Part shown: piece after piece, positions 33,605 to 41,829 of the stretch
Position numbering within the stretch: the stretch's first letter is position 1
How the letters are laid out: each line of letters begins with the position of its first letter
NCBI GenBank assembly: GCA_019057475.1
Contig: DXJO01000013.1
Location: 1 to 63,518 of the forward strand
Length of the DNA: 63,518 nucleotides
Source: Candidatus Thorarchaeota archaeon
GTDB taxonomy: Archaea > Asgardarchaeota > Thorarchaeia > Thorarchaeales > Thorarchaeaceae
Direction: 5' to 3'
Translations under genes and position numbers: made by a program
The notes under the pieces: model-generated
The model's input: the letters and a program-made list of their open reading frames with translations, nothing else
Databases searched by the model: none
What the model was told of the DNA's origin: nothing

Positions 33605-34105
33605 ATAAATTTACTTGCGGCCAAACTGATTTCGACGCTTCTAATTGCAGCGCTAATCAGTCAGCCCGCTGCGGCATTTGCGGGAGAATTCTCCCACGAG
33701 ATTGCTGCGACGGGTCTGTCGCTTCATTTGGATTTCGGGAACGGAACTGTCTTGGATTTCCATGACATTGAGGGCACCAACGTTTTGAATGTGACCGAAT
33801 CGGTCACCGAGGTTGAAGTGATCTGGTATGGCGACCTCGCGTTTGTGACATCAATCGCCGGCACATCCAACAACGAGTCCGCAAGTCTATGGTGGCAGTA
33901 TTGGGTGAACGATGAGTTGGGCCCCGTTGCCGCAAACAAGTACCAAGTTCATGATGGTGATGCTGTTTCTTGGAAGCGCATTCCTCCTGAAATGGAGTCC
34001 ACAGACCAACCCATTGACTACACAATCATTGGAGGAGCTGTTGTTCTCGCAGTCATTGGTTTTGGTTTCCTGGTCTTCCTCTCAACTAGGAAGGCAAAGG
34101 AGTGA
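33605..34105 (+). CDS. signal-peptide membrane protein, first gene of ECF operon, apparent ATA start
   Basis: A 166-aa exported protein. The signal peptide NLLAAKLISTLLIAALISQP with AAAFAG cleavage-like end precedes a short beta-rich extracellular domain (residues about 35-130). One membrane helix, IIGGAVVLAVIGFGFLVFL, and a short Lys-rich tail follow. The first ordinary start (TTG 33728) falls after the signal peptide. Upstream there is no ATG, GTG or TTG before an in-frame TAG at 33596. AGGAG at 33597-33601 sits 3 nt before an ATA at 33605, the best start. Its 3' end overlaps the next gene by 4 bp, so the three genes form one operon. The role is unknown, perhaps a receptor or accessory of the transporter. 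Confidence 0.65.
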   Translation: MNLLAAKLISTLLIAALISQPAAAFAGEFSHEIAATGLSLHLDFGNGTVLDFHDIEGTNVLNVTESVTEVEVIWYGDLAFVTSIAGTSNNESASLWWQYWVNDELGPVAANKYQVHDGDAVSWKRIPPEMESTDQPIDYTIIGGAVVLAVIGFGFLVFLSTRKAKE

Positions 34106-34857
34106 AGAATGAAATGCGAATGAGAGGTCTGCTGATTGCGTCCCTTACACTGTTCTTTCTGACTGCCAGCATCGTGGCAAGCTCAGACGACTACTATCAG
34201 CCGCTTGTTCCCAGTCCGCAGGGTAATACCATTGTCAATTGGAGAATGGTAGAAGTCCCTGAGCTAGCTGTGCAATGGGGCTGGACCGGTGAAGGTGCTT
34301 GGCTCGCTGAGAGCGCAAGCATTATGTCCTTCACGATAACAACGTTGGACGAGTATATCACCGGAAACCTGATGATTGGAAACTTCACCATCGAATCCAA
34401 CAACACAGATGCGGCCAGAGAACTAGTCCTCGGAGTCTGGGGGTTGACTCCGTTCTTCCCGGGGCTGGTTGTTGCAATTGGTCAGGATAATCTTAATGAT
34501 CTCAATGTCACCGCATATGCTTCAGCAGAAAGGGTGCAGGGCAACTACTTGAATGGGACCATGGAATCTTCGTATGAACTAGTTGTTGTCGGGGGAACCT
34601 CATACGACTGCATAGTATTTGACTATGAGCAAGACCCGTCGGGTTTCGGGGAGCCACAAAGAACGTATCTTGCTTACGACACGCTGACTGGGGTTCTCGT
34701 CCGAGCTAACACAAGCGTTACAATCGTGAATGAGTACGTACTTGTACTAGAGCTTCAGTCCATCCTCCCACCGGGTCCAAACATACTGTTGATTGTGGGC
34801 GGTTTGAGTGTAGTCGCAATCGTGGTGATTGTGATAGTTATCGTCAAGCGTAGATAG
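34102..34857 (+). CDS. signal-peptide membrane-anchored protein of ECF operon
   Basis: A 251-aa protein with an N-terminal signal (residues about 8-26), an extracellular beta-rich domain with several N-glycosylation-type NxT/NxS sites (NFT, NNT, NVT, NGT), and a C-terminal membrane helix (ILLIVGGLSVVAIVVIVIVI) ending VKRR. The start is GTG at 34102, overlapping the previous stop. It has the same membrane topology as its upstream neighbour, suggesting the two work as a surface pair. I do not recognise the extracellular fold. It is followed after 24 bp by the ECF S-component. Confidence 0.65.
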   Translation: MKNEMRMRGLLIASLTLFFLTASIVASSDDYYQPLVPSPQGNTIVNWRMVEVPELAVQWGWTGEGAWLAESASIMSFTITTLDEYITGNLMIGNFTIESNNTDAARELVLGVWGLTPFFPGLVVAIGQDNLNDLNVTAYASAERVQGNYLNGTMESSYELVVVGGTSYDCIVFDYEQDPSGFGEPQRTYLAYDTLTGVLVRANTSVTIVNEYVLVLELQSILPPGPNILLIVGGLSVVAIVVIVIVIVKRR

Positions 34858-34881
34858 AACGCAATACGTGAGGCCTACTAG

Positions 34882-35481
34882 ATGGAAGCCCTTCGTGCAA
34901 GGCATTCGATGAAACCGAGTCGGAGGGTTTCCATCACTAGCATTATGACTGCATTGGCATTGATAGGCAACTATTGGCTTGTCAGTATTCCGAATGTTGA
35001 GCTGGGCTCGACCATCCTATTTACAACTGCTTTCGTCTTCGGTTTCCCGATGGGAGTCACATGCATACTACTGATGTCCATCATCTACGCTTCATTCAAT
35101 CCATGGGGTAGCTTCATACCTCAGATATGGCTCGCTCAGGTTGTAGGGTGGGTTTTCATGGTCGCAGTGGGAGCGCTGGTGGGGCGCGGACTTTCTAGAG
35201 ATAGCAACAATCTACTCTTCCGACTGGAGCTCGCGGCCATGGGAGCATTCACTACGTTGTTCTTTGACCTAGTCACAACCCTAGGGTATTCGTGGGCATT
35301 TGGGATTCCTTACTTGGTTGCGCTGGCAACGGGACTTCCCTTCATGATCATTCATATTGTGTCCAATGCGTTTTGGTTTGCAGCTGTCACACCTGGGCTC
35401 AATTCCATCCTGAAGACGCATTTTCAGTTCGCTATCTGGGACGAACAAGCTGAACTCATTCAGGAGATTAGCGAAGAATAA
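34882..35481 (+). CDS. ECF transporter S component
   Basis: A 199-aa integral membrane protein with about six helices. The segment IGNYWLVSIPNVELGSTILF followed by FGFPMGVTCILLMSIIYASF and NPWGSFIPQIWLAQV is the hallmark of ECF S-components for vitamins and related compounds. Such proteins bind the substrate and use a separate EcfT/EcfA module, which is not in this window. The substrate cannot be told. The ATG at 34882 has GAGG 8 nt upstream. It is the last gene of the operon behind the 22-bp palindrome, with two single-pass surface proteins before it. Confidence 0.85.
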   Translation: MEALRARHSMKPSRRVSITSIMTALALIGNYWLVSIPNVELGSTILFTTAFVFGFPMGVTCILLMSIIYASFNPWGSFIPQIWLAQVVGWVFMVAVGALVGRGLSRDSNNLLFRLELAAMGAFTTLFFDLVTTLGYSWAFGIPYLVALATGLPFMIIHIVSNAFWFAAVTPGLNSILKTHFQFAIWDEQAELIQEISEE

Positions 35482-35511
35482 AAAGCAGGGCATCAGAGGT
35501 GTAGATGGACG

Positions 35512-36159
35512 TTGATTAGGGTGACATGGAAGAGAGCGTTTGTTCATCTTGCTGAACCTGCAGATGGTCGTGTGCCGCCTGTGTTCAAGCCCTATCATGC
35601 GGCCGTTGCACTCATGATGATTGGCAGAGAGCAGCCACTAGGACGTTACGAGCTTTGTGAGAACCTGTCAATTGGCGAAGGCAGTGCTAGGACACTTCTG
35701 AAGCGCCTAACAGAGTCAAACTACATTGCTGCGGATGGCAAGCAGGGACAAAGACTGACCGCAGCAGGAAACAACCTCTTCAAGGCGTTCTCAAGCGATG
35801 TGCCTATCGGACTCTTTCTAGACATAGCACCATTGATTGTTCACAGTCAAGCTTTCGCAAACTTGGTGAAGGGGAAAGCAGCTAAAATCACCGACGGGAT
35901 TAGACAGCGGGACGAAGCAATCATTCAGGGAGGATATGGCAAGGCGGGTGCAACAACCCTGATTCAGAGAAGTGGTCTACTTGTAATGCCGCCAGACGAC
36001 TTCAATGTGCTCTCGGCTTACGAGAGAGAAACAATTCTCATATTGGAAAGCCTCCGACCAGAGGAAGATGATGTGATTGTTGTTGGGTCAGCAGAGGACG
36101 GTAATTTAGCCAGAGAGGTTTCAATGGCGGCTGTGATGACTCTCTTTGATGAGGAGTAA
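35512..36159 (+). CDS. DUF4443-like winged-helix regulator
   Basis: A 215-aa protein. The N-terminal winged helix (residues about 20-85) reads VFKPYHAAVALMMIGREQPL, then GRYELCENLSIGEGSARTLL with KRLTESNYIAADGKQGQRLT. This is the pattern of the archaeal DUF4443 HTH proteins. The C-terminal domain has DVPIGLFLDIAPLI and ends with GSAEDGNLAREVS. It probably binds DNA or a small ligand. It lies 30 bp after the ECF S gene and 2 bp before the XPF nuclease, so it could regulate either; the palindrome upstream is a natural target to test. TTG start; GAGGTG about 12 nt upstream. Confidence 0.75.
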   Translation: MIRVTWKRAFVHLAEPADGRVPPVFKPYHAAVALMMIGREQPLGRYELCENLSIGEGSARTLLKRLTESNYIAADGKQGQRLTAAGNNLFKAFSSDVPIGLFLDIAPLIVHSQAFANLVKGKAAKITDGIRQRDEAIIQGGYGKAGATTLIQRSGLLVMPPDDFNVLSAYERETILILESLRPEEDDVIVVGSAEDGNLAREVSMAAVMTLFDEE

Positions 36160-36161
36160 GA

Positions 36162-36977
36162 ATGCAGTCAGATCTATTCGGTAATGTTCCAGAGATTGTC
36201 ATTGACATCCACGAAACCGGTGGCAAACGAATGAATGCAGTCAAGCATTTGATGTCCATGCTTGACAAGGAGCAGATTACCTACACAGTTGAGAAGATAC
36301 CAATCGGAGATATTCTTGGAACAGATGGAATAGCAATAGAGCGTAAGACCGTGAGTGATCTAGTGAATACACTGAAGGGCAGCAGTTCTGGCGTCCCTCG
36401 TTTGACCAAGCAGATGGATGCCTTGCTTGAATACGAGAAACCCTACCTCTTGATAGAGAACATTCTGTCGATCAGACGAGACCCCATGAAGAAGTGCGTC
36501 TATGTCCCGTTCTCTAGTAAGAAGACGAAGAATAAGGGTTACTTCGTTACGCTAGAGCGGGCTAGCTACATTCATCCGAGTTCTCTTGATGCTTTGATCG
36601 AGAGTGTTCAAGAGAGGGGTATCACGGTAATCAAAGGCTTCAATGCACTCCACTCCGCGGGACTTCTCTTTGGTATTCTTGGTGGCGGGGAGAAGAAAAA
36701 GAAGGGCAAAGGCCAAAGGCTACCAGTGATTCGGACACGGAAGGGCTTAGAGAGCATGGCGGATGAGCAGGAGTTCTTCATCGCAGGATTCCCAAGTGTC
36801 AATGTTGTAAGGGCAAGAAGCCTTTTGCATCGTTTTGGCTCACCCATTGAAGTCGTAACTCGCACAGATGAATGGGCAGAAGTGCCAGGCATAGGACCAA
36901 AGACAGTAGCTTCGGCCAAGAAGCTGCTCTATTCAGATTACTTGAGCACCGCTTCCAGGGAGAAAGAGGAAAAATAG
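36162..36977 (+). CDS. XPF/ERCC4-family structure-specific nuclease
   Basis: A 271-aa helicase-free XPF-type nuclease. The catalytic motif GDILGTDGIAIERKTVSDLV is at residues 49-68, with ERK at 60-62 and the upstream acidic VIDIHE at 13-18. After a Lys-rich linker (EKKKKGKGQ), tandem helix-hairpin-helix elements close the protein (FPSVNVVRARSLLHRFG; EVPGIGPKTVASAKKL). Family members dimerise and cut branched or 3'-flap DNA, often bound to PCNA; a PIP-like motif may lie at the N-terminus (QSDLFG). ATG start, 2 bp after the DUF4443 gene. Confidence 0.9.
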   Translation: MQSDLFGNVPEIVIDIHETGGKRMNAVKHLMSMLDKEQITYTVEKIPIGDILGTDGIAIERKTVSDLVNTLKGSSSGVPRLTKQMDALLEYEKPYLLIENILSIRRDPMKKCVYVPFSSKKTKNKGYFVTLERASYIHPSSLDALIESVQERGITVIKGFNALHSAGLLFGILGGGEKKKKGKGQRLPVIRTRKGLESMADEQEFFIAGFPSVNVVRARSLLHRFGSPIEVVTRTDEWAEVPGIGPKTVASAKKLLYSDYLSTASREKEEK

Positions 36978-37075
36978 TGAGCTAAGTCCGAATTTGGCTT
37001 TGCCACAACTCGATAGAGTTAAAAAGCGATTACTATTCTATGGCCAAAGAATACCTTGTGCAAGGTGATGATTTC

Positions 37076-38155
37076 ATGGGTGACATTCGTGTAGCGATTG
37101 CAGGGCTTGGTAACTGCGCCTCAGCTCTAGTGCAAGGAGTTCACTATTATAGGAACGCAAAGGCAAATGAAGAGGTACCAGGCTTAATGCATGTTGATTT
37201 TGGAGGCTATTTCCCCAAGGACCTGAAGTTCGTGGCAGTATTCGAGGCTAACAGGAAGAAAATAGGACTCGATGTTGCTGATGCGATCTGGGTTGAGCCA
37301 AACTGCTGCTTGAAGTTCGCCCCTGATGTACCCAAGATAGGAGTGAAGGTTCTGCCAGGGCCGGTTTCTGACGGCGTGGCACCTCACATGAAGGAGTCAT
37401 TCTTCTCGCATGATCTAGAACCTGTTGATGTAGCAGAAGAACTGAGGAAGGCAAAGGCTGATGTCCTTGTTTCTTACCTCCCAGTAGGCAGTGAGAAGGG
37501 TTCGAGAATATATGCACAGGCTGCGCTCGACGCAGGTGTTGGTTTCATCAACGCGATTCCTGAGTTCATTGTATCGGATCCTGACGACCCCATTGCCAAG
37601 GGGTTCAAAGAAAAAGGCCTACCTTGCGCGGGAGATGATATCAAGAGCCAGCTAGGAGCGACCATTCTCCACCGCGTCCTTGCTCAACTCTTTGACAAAC
37701 GAGGTCTGATTCTTCAGAATACGTACCAGTTGAACATCGGCGGCAACACCGACTTTGAGAATATGCAAGTCGAGAATAGATTGAAGTCCAAGCGAGTGAG
37801 CAAGACCCAAGCAGTAACGAGCTGTGTTGATTACGAGCTGCCAACTAAGATTGGTCCCAGTGATTATGTCCCATTCCTCGAAGACAACAAGGTTTGCTAT
37901 ATCTCCATGCGATCCAAGGCATTCGGAGACCTGCCACTTGATCTAAATCTGAAGCTGTCAGTGCAAGACTCACCAAACAGTGCCGGAGTTATCATTGACG
38001 TCATCAGGGCGATAAAGCTTGCCTTGGACCGAGGCGTCGGCGGAGAGCTGTCCAGCATCAGCAGCTACAGCTTCAAACACCCACGCTATCAGATCGACGA
38101 CTTCGAAGCCAGAGACCGTGTAGATGAATTCATAGACGGTAAGAGGGAGCGCTAG
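37076..38155 (+). CDS. myo-inositol-1-phosphate synthase
   Basis: A 359-aa enzyme of the archaeal/actinobacterial MIPS type, converting glucose 6-phosphate to inositol 1-phosphate with NAD+. The Rossmann start is IRVAIAGLGNCASALVQG. SYLPVGSEKGSRIYAQAALD, FINAIPEFIVSDP, GDDIKSQLGATILHRVL and QLNIGGNTDFENM are diagnostic. The ATG at 37076 with GGTGATG 6-10 nt upstream matches the family; an in-frame ATG lies at 37040. In archaea the product feeds archaetidylinositol lipids or osmolytes. A CDP-alcohol phosphotransferase elsewhere in the window could use it. Confidence 0.95.
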   Translation: MGDIRVAIAGLGNCASALVQGVHYYRNAKANEEVPGLMHVDFGGYFPKDLKFVAVFEANRKKIGLDVADAIWVEPNCCLKFAPDVPKIGVKVLPGPVSDGVAPHMKESFFSHDLEPVDVAEELRKAKADVLVSYLPVGSEKGSRIYAQAALDAGVGFINAIPEFIVSDPDDPIAKGFKEKGLPCAGDDIKSQLGATILHRVLAQLFDKRGLILQNTYQLNIGGNTDFENMQVENRLKSKRVSKTQAVTSCVDYELPTKIGPSDYVPFLEDNKVCYISMRSKAFGDLPLDLNLKLSVQDSPNSAGVIIDVIRAIKLALDRGVGGELSSISSYSFKHPRYQIDDFEARDRVDEFIDGKRER

Positions 38156-38204
38156 GGGAAACCCCTACCACCCCTCAGCATCTGTTCTCTAGAACTAGCG
38201 AAAT

Positions 38205-39356
38205 CTAGAGCTTCGTAAAGCCTGCTACAGTTGCTTTGTCCAGTTTTTTAATCACTTCGACAAGCAATTCAATTGCATTCTCAACATCGGACATGTCCAG
38301 CATGCCGTGATGGGAGTGAATATGGCGAGTTGGGATTCCTATGAAAAGAGAGGGAGCACCCATGCCTGTAAGATGGATTGCACCTGCGTCAGTGCCACCG
38401 AATTTCAGGAATGCGGGCTGATATCTAAGATCCTTCTCCTTTGCAATGTCTAGGACGAACTTGCGGAATCGCGGGTTTGGTATCATGGAACCGTCTCCCG
38501 CAGAAATAGACACGCCTTTGCCCATCTTCTGAACCAGACCTTCAACACCGGGGACGTCACCTGAGATGTCTACATCAAGAGCAAAGCCGATGTCGGGCTG
38601 GAGCATCTGAGCAGCAGTACGAGCGCCTCTCAGACCCACTTCCTCTTGGGTCGTGGATACGCAATACACCGTGTTGGGATGCGAGATCTTGCCCTCGGAA
38701 AGTCGTCGCAAGACTTCCAGCGCAATGAACACCCCAATCCGATCATCGAATGCCTTTGCGACTGCAATAGTCACCTCGCGCGTTTCCTCTTTGGCATCCG
38801 TATCATCTTCATCCTTCTTCTCCTTGCGAGTCCGTTTCTCGGCCCTGAAAACGGCATGCGGAACAGCGGGGTCTCCAATCCGAATCCCCAGCTCCTCGAC
38901 ATCCTTAGCGGAGGAACAGCCGACGTCAATGAACATCTTGTCTTTGGTCACAACATTCTTGCGCTTCTCAGGAGTAAGCACATGCGGCGGCGGAGCACCA
39001 ATAACACCAATGATTTTCTTGTCACCGTCAGATGGTTTGATGACTACTTGATGTCCCAATAGAACTTGGTCCCACCATCCACCAAGTTGATGGAAACGCA
39101 AGAACCCCGTTTTCTCGATGTGGGTGATGACGAAGCCAATTTCATCAATGTGTCCCGCAAGCATAATCTTGGGGCCTGAGTCGCCCCTGCGGAACACAAC
39201 AGAACCGAGGCGATCATAGAGGACCTCGTCTGCATACTTCTTGCCGTATTCATGGGCGATTTTCTGAGCCTCGTGCTCGTGGCCACTCGGGCCAAAGGCA
39301 TTGCACAAGTCTTCGAGTAATTTCATGTCAATTTTGAAATCTGTCACAGGTTTCAC
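38205..39356 (-). CDS. M42 family aminopeptidase
   Basis: A 383-aa dinuclear metal aminopeptidase (TET/cellulase-M-like). Metal ligands and catalytic residues are visible in AGHIDEIGFV, KAFDDRIGVFIALEVL, STTQEEVGLRGA, ALDVDISGDVP and IPTRHIHSHHGMLD. It degrades peptides in the cytosol as large oligomers. A charged insertion near residues 175-200 (RTRKEKKDEDDTDAKEETRE) is unusual and lies before the central metal motif. The longest frame has GTG at 39356; ATG 39326 is an alternative. It lies downstream of the Rab-like GTPase on the same strand. Confidence 0.92.
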   Translation of the reverse strand: MKPVTDFKIDMKLLEDLCNAFGPSGHEHEAQKIAHEYGKKYADEVLYDRLGSVVFRRGDSGPKIMLAGHIDEIGFVITHIEKTGFLRFHQLGGWWDQVLLGHQVVIKPSDGDKKIIGVIGAPPPHVLTPEKRKNVVTKDKMFIDVGCSSAKDVEELGIRIGDPAVPHAVFRAEKRTRKEKKDEDDTDAKEETREVTIAVAKAFDDRIGVFIALEVLRRLSEGKISHPNTVYCVSTTQEEVGLRGARTAAQMLQPDIGFALDVDISGDVPGVEGLVQKMGKGVSISAGDGSMIPNPRFRKFVLDIAKEKDLRYQPAFLKFGGTDAGAIHLTGMGAPSLFIGIPTRHIHSHHGMLDMSDVENAIELLVEVIKKLDKATVAGFTKL

Positions 39357-39431
39357 TTCAGCTGCTTTGAATGAAACTCAGGACCTTTAGCTAACAATTA
39401 TGTATAGCGGTAAGGGCGCCAATGCTAATAG

Positions 39432-39944
39432 CTACGCGAGGCTTGCCGTGGCAAGCAGACGGAAGGCCTCCTCAACGTTTTGCCCGCTCAATGCACTTGT
39501 TTCAAGGAATCCGTTAAGACCATTTTCTTCCACAAACTGCTCGCACATCTCAGTTGAAATCACTCTCTCTTCGACAAGGTCTATCTTATTCGCAAGCAAG
39601 ATAATCGGAATCCTGTGGCCCAGGGATTTCTCAGTTTCCTCAATCCATTTTGAAAGTTCAAGGAAGGTGTTCTTCCGGGTTGTGTCAAAGACAAGCAGTG
39701 CTCCCTTTGAGCCCTTGTAGTAACTGCTTCTGATGAAATCGAACCGCTGTTGACCTGCCAGATCCCAGACGAGAAGCTTCACGTTCACGAGATTCCCAGT
39801 GGTGCTCTCTACTGTTACAGTTTTGACGGCGAACTGGCTGCCAATCGTCACGATGTACTGCTCTGTGAACTTGTGTGTTAGGAAGCGATTGACCAGAGCG
39901 GTCTTGCCGCTGCCCCCAGCGCCAATCAAGACCACCTTGCGCAT
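39432..39944 (-). CDS. Rab/Ras-like small GTPase
   Basis: A 170-aa compact Ras-superfamily GTPase. G1 is GAGGSGKT (8-15), G2 Thr33 is in YIVTIGSQF, and G3 is WDLAGQQRFDF (60-70). The effector-side RSSYYKGSKGALLVFD follows. G4 is NKID (near 117-120) and G5 is TSALSGQNVEEAF. The overall look is Rab-like, as in eukaryotic endomembrane GTPases. It has no C-terminal cysteine, so membrane attachment by prenylation is absent. The ATG at 39944 with GGCGAAGTG upstream is better than the 27-bp-longer frame. Confidence 0.93.
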   Translation of the reverse strand: MRKVVLIGAGGSGKTALVNRFLTHKFTEQYIVTIGSQFAVKTVTVESTTGNLVNVKLLVWDLAGQQRFDFIRSSYYKGSKGALLVFDTTRKNTFLELSKWIEETEKSLGHRIPIILLANKIDLVEERVISTEMCEQFVEENGLNGFLETSALSGQNVEEAFRLLATASLA

Positions 39945-40205
39945 AAATATCACTTCGCCTGACAATTGCATACCGCAACCCTACATCGTTCGCTATCAAA
40001 TGCGTGGAAGTATCTTATGAGAGTTGTAAAAACAACATCCTCCAAACATCCGATGCATAATTGAACTCGCTTAGACTCTATTTAGCCTTTGTCGGAATGA
40101 ACCCTCCTGAGGAAAGATGAAAGCTCAGTCAAGGATTGGCGCGATAGGAGCCCAAATACCACACAAGCGCGAAGGAGTTATATCACGCTCGCAAAGGATG
40201 AATGA

Positions 40206-40403
40206 ATGGGGGCACGCACTATGCGCCTAATCACAGTGAAGATGAGCGATATCTATGTCAAGGGCCTCGACAAGCTTGTAGAGATTGGTATGTACCCATC
40301 GCGTAGCGAGGCGATAAGAGTGGCAGTCCGAGACCTGCTGAGGAGAGAACTCTGGAGCGATGGGATGCCGCTCGTAAGCACTGCAGATATCAACGCCGAG
40401 TAG
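40206..40403 (+). CDS. ribbon-helix-helix (CopG-type) regulator
   Basis: A 65-aa RHH DNA-binding protein. The N-terminal strand RLITVKMSDIYVKGLDKL is followed by EIGMYPSRSEAIRVAVRDLL, the helix-helix pair. Such proteins dimerise to pair the strands in the DNA major groove. The start is ATG at 40206 or ATG at 40221; both have G-rich sequence upstream. A TATA-like GGAGTTATATCAC lies about 30 bp before 40206. The target is unknown; the nearest candidate is the ABC pair that follows. Confidence 0.9.
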   Translation: MGARTMRLITVKMSDIYVKGLDKLVEIGMYPSRSEAIRVAVRDLLRRELWSDGMPLVSTADINAE

Positions 40404-40524
40404 CTGGAAAGCGCCGCGCGCCAAGGCAAGTTCATCGCTTTGCAGTCTCCATCCCCACAACACACATTAGGAAACCAGACGATTCAAAGGCAAAGCTGTG
40501 CCATAATTGGGAGGTCCAGATTAA

Positions 40525-41040
40525 TTGAATTTCAAGATTCTCTTTAAGAGCTTCAAGTTCGCATTTAGGTCGAAAAAACGTGTGTTGTCGTTCATTGTGG
40601 TGTATGCATTCCTATTCGTCACCGTTGCTAGAGGGCTGGAAACTCCTTCATGGTATCTGTACCTAGCCATGGCACTTGTTGTTGGCACATTTTATGCTAT
40701 TTTGATCTCCCAGTTCAGGCGTCGGGACATATCCATCTTCAAATGTATAGGTTGGGACAACAGCAATGTCATGCTGCTTCTGGTTGGTGAGGTGGTCCTT
40801 GTATCACTATCAGCCTTTCTAATCCTGTTCCAGCTGAGTGTTGAGATAATCGGTCTTATGTCATATATCGAGGGTCTTGGTTCCTCGGCGCTTGCTAGCG
40901 TCTATGATGCGATAGTGATTCCAATCGGACTATTGATTACTACCCTGTTGTGGATTGTTGTTCTTCAGATACCGGGCCTTCTGCTTGCTCAGTATAGGGC
41001 CACAAGAATACCACCGATGAGAGCGGTTAGGGAGGAATAG
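40525..41040 (+). CDS. half-size FtsX-like ABC permease
   Basis: A 171-aa membrane protein with four helices: an N-terminal KLISK-type amphipathic start (FKSFKFAFRSKKRVLSFIVV), then helices around residues 21-37, 46-66, 86-108 and 128-155. The C-terminal ARATRIPPMRAVREE-type end (YRATRIPPMRAVREE) matches the FtsX/MacB-family carboxy end. It lacks the large extracellular domain and second core of full MacB permeases, so it must work as a multimer. Start TTG at 40525, GGAGG 9 nt upstream. The ATPase follows 2 bp later. Confidence 0.75.
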   Translation: MNFKILFKSFKFAFRSKKRVLSFIVVYAFLFVTVARGLETPSWYLYLAMALVVGTFYAILISQFRRRDISIFKCIGWDNSNVMLLLVGEVVLVSLSAFLILFQLSVEIIGLMSYIEGLGSSALASVYDAIVIPIGLLITTLLWIVVLQIPGLLLAQYRATRIPPMRAVREE

Positions 41041-41042
41041 AG

Positions 41043-41732
41043 ATGGCGAATCCAATAATCCAGGTCGAGGGCGTTAACAAGGAATACGGGAAAGGTAAGA
41101 ATACCGTCGCCGCCCTGAGGAATATCAATATCGAAATTCGACCGGGGGAGTTTGTCGCAGTGGTAGGTCCCTCCGGCTGTGGGAAATCCACTCTGCTTCA
41201 TGTGATGTCAGGTTTGGAAGCACCAACCTCTGGTCGAGTTCTGGTGGATAGCGTTGATGTTACGTTAATCAGTGAACGGGATCTCCCGAAGGTGAGAGCG
41301 CAAAAGATAGGCTTCGTATTCCAAGCATTTCTACTTATTGAGAATCTTACAGCCTTCGAGAATGTTCAGTCAGTTTTGTGGCCGAATGAAGAAATCAAGA
41401 AGGAAAGACAGGAAGAGATGGCCCTAGAAGTGCTGCGCGAAGTTGACATGCTAGAGCGACGGGACCACTTCCCGCGACAGATGAGCGGTGGTGAACAGCA
41501 ACGCATAGCCATTGCAAGAGCCCTCGTCAATAGGCCACCGATTCTGTTCTGCGATGAGCCAACAGGCAATATAGACTCAAAAACAGGCGACACCATATTG
41601 AAGATAATCGCCCAGCTAAACAGAGAGAAGAGTATGACTGTGGTCCTCGTGACACATAACCACGATCTCACGAAGTATGCCAAGCGAATCCTCAAAATGA
41701 AAGACGGCGCCATAACTTCGGATAGATCATAA
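41043..41732 (+). CDS. ABC transporter ATPase (LolD/MacB type)
   Basis: A 229-aa ATPase. Walker A is GPSGCGKST (near residues 41-49), the Q-loop is VFQAFLLIENLTA, the signature is MSGGEQQRIAIARAL, Walker B is ILFCDEPTGNID, and the switch His is in VLVTHNHDL. The layout is that of the LolCDE/MacB/FtsE group, which drives mechanotransmission rather than solute import. It pairs with the half-size permease 2 bp upstream; ATG with GGAGG 7 nt upstream. Confidence 0.95.
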   Translation: MANPIIQVEGVNKEYGKGKNTVAALRNINIEIRPGEFVAVVGPSGCGKSTLLHVMSGLEAPTSGRVLVDSVDVTLISERDLPKVRAQKIGFVFQAFLLIENLTAFENVQSVLWPNEEIKKERQEEMALEVLREVDMLERRDHFPRQMSGGEQQRIAIARALVNRPPILFCDEPTGNIDSKTGDTILKIIAQLNREKSMTVVLVTHNHDLTKYAKRILKMKDGAITSDRS

Positions 41733-41829
41733 TCTTTGAGGGGGCCATTCGGGCGGTCCATGGGACACCGAACAAAGCTTTAGAAGTGGTTTCAGAGAGT
41801 TCACGCTAAGTCTTAGGAGATTTACAGAT

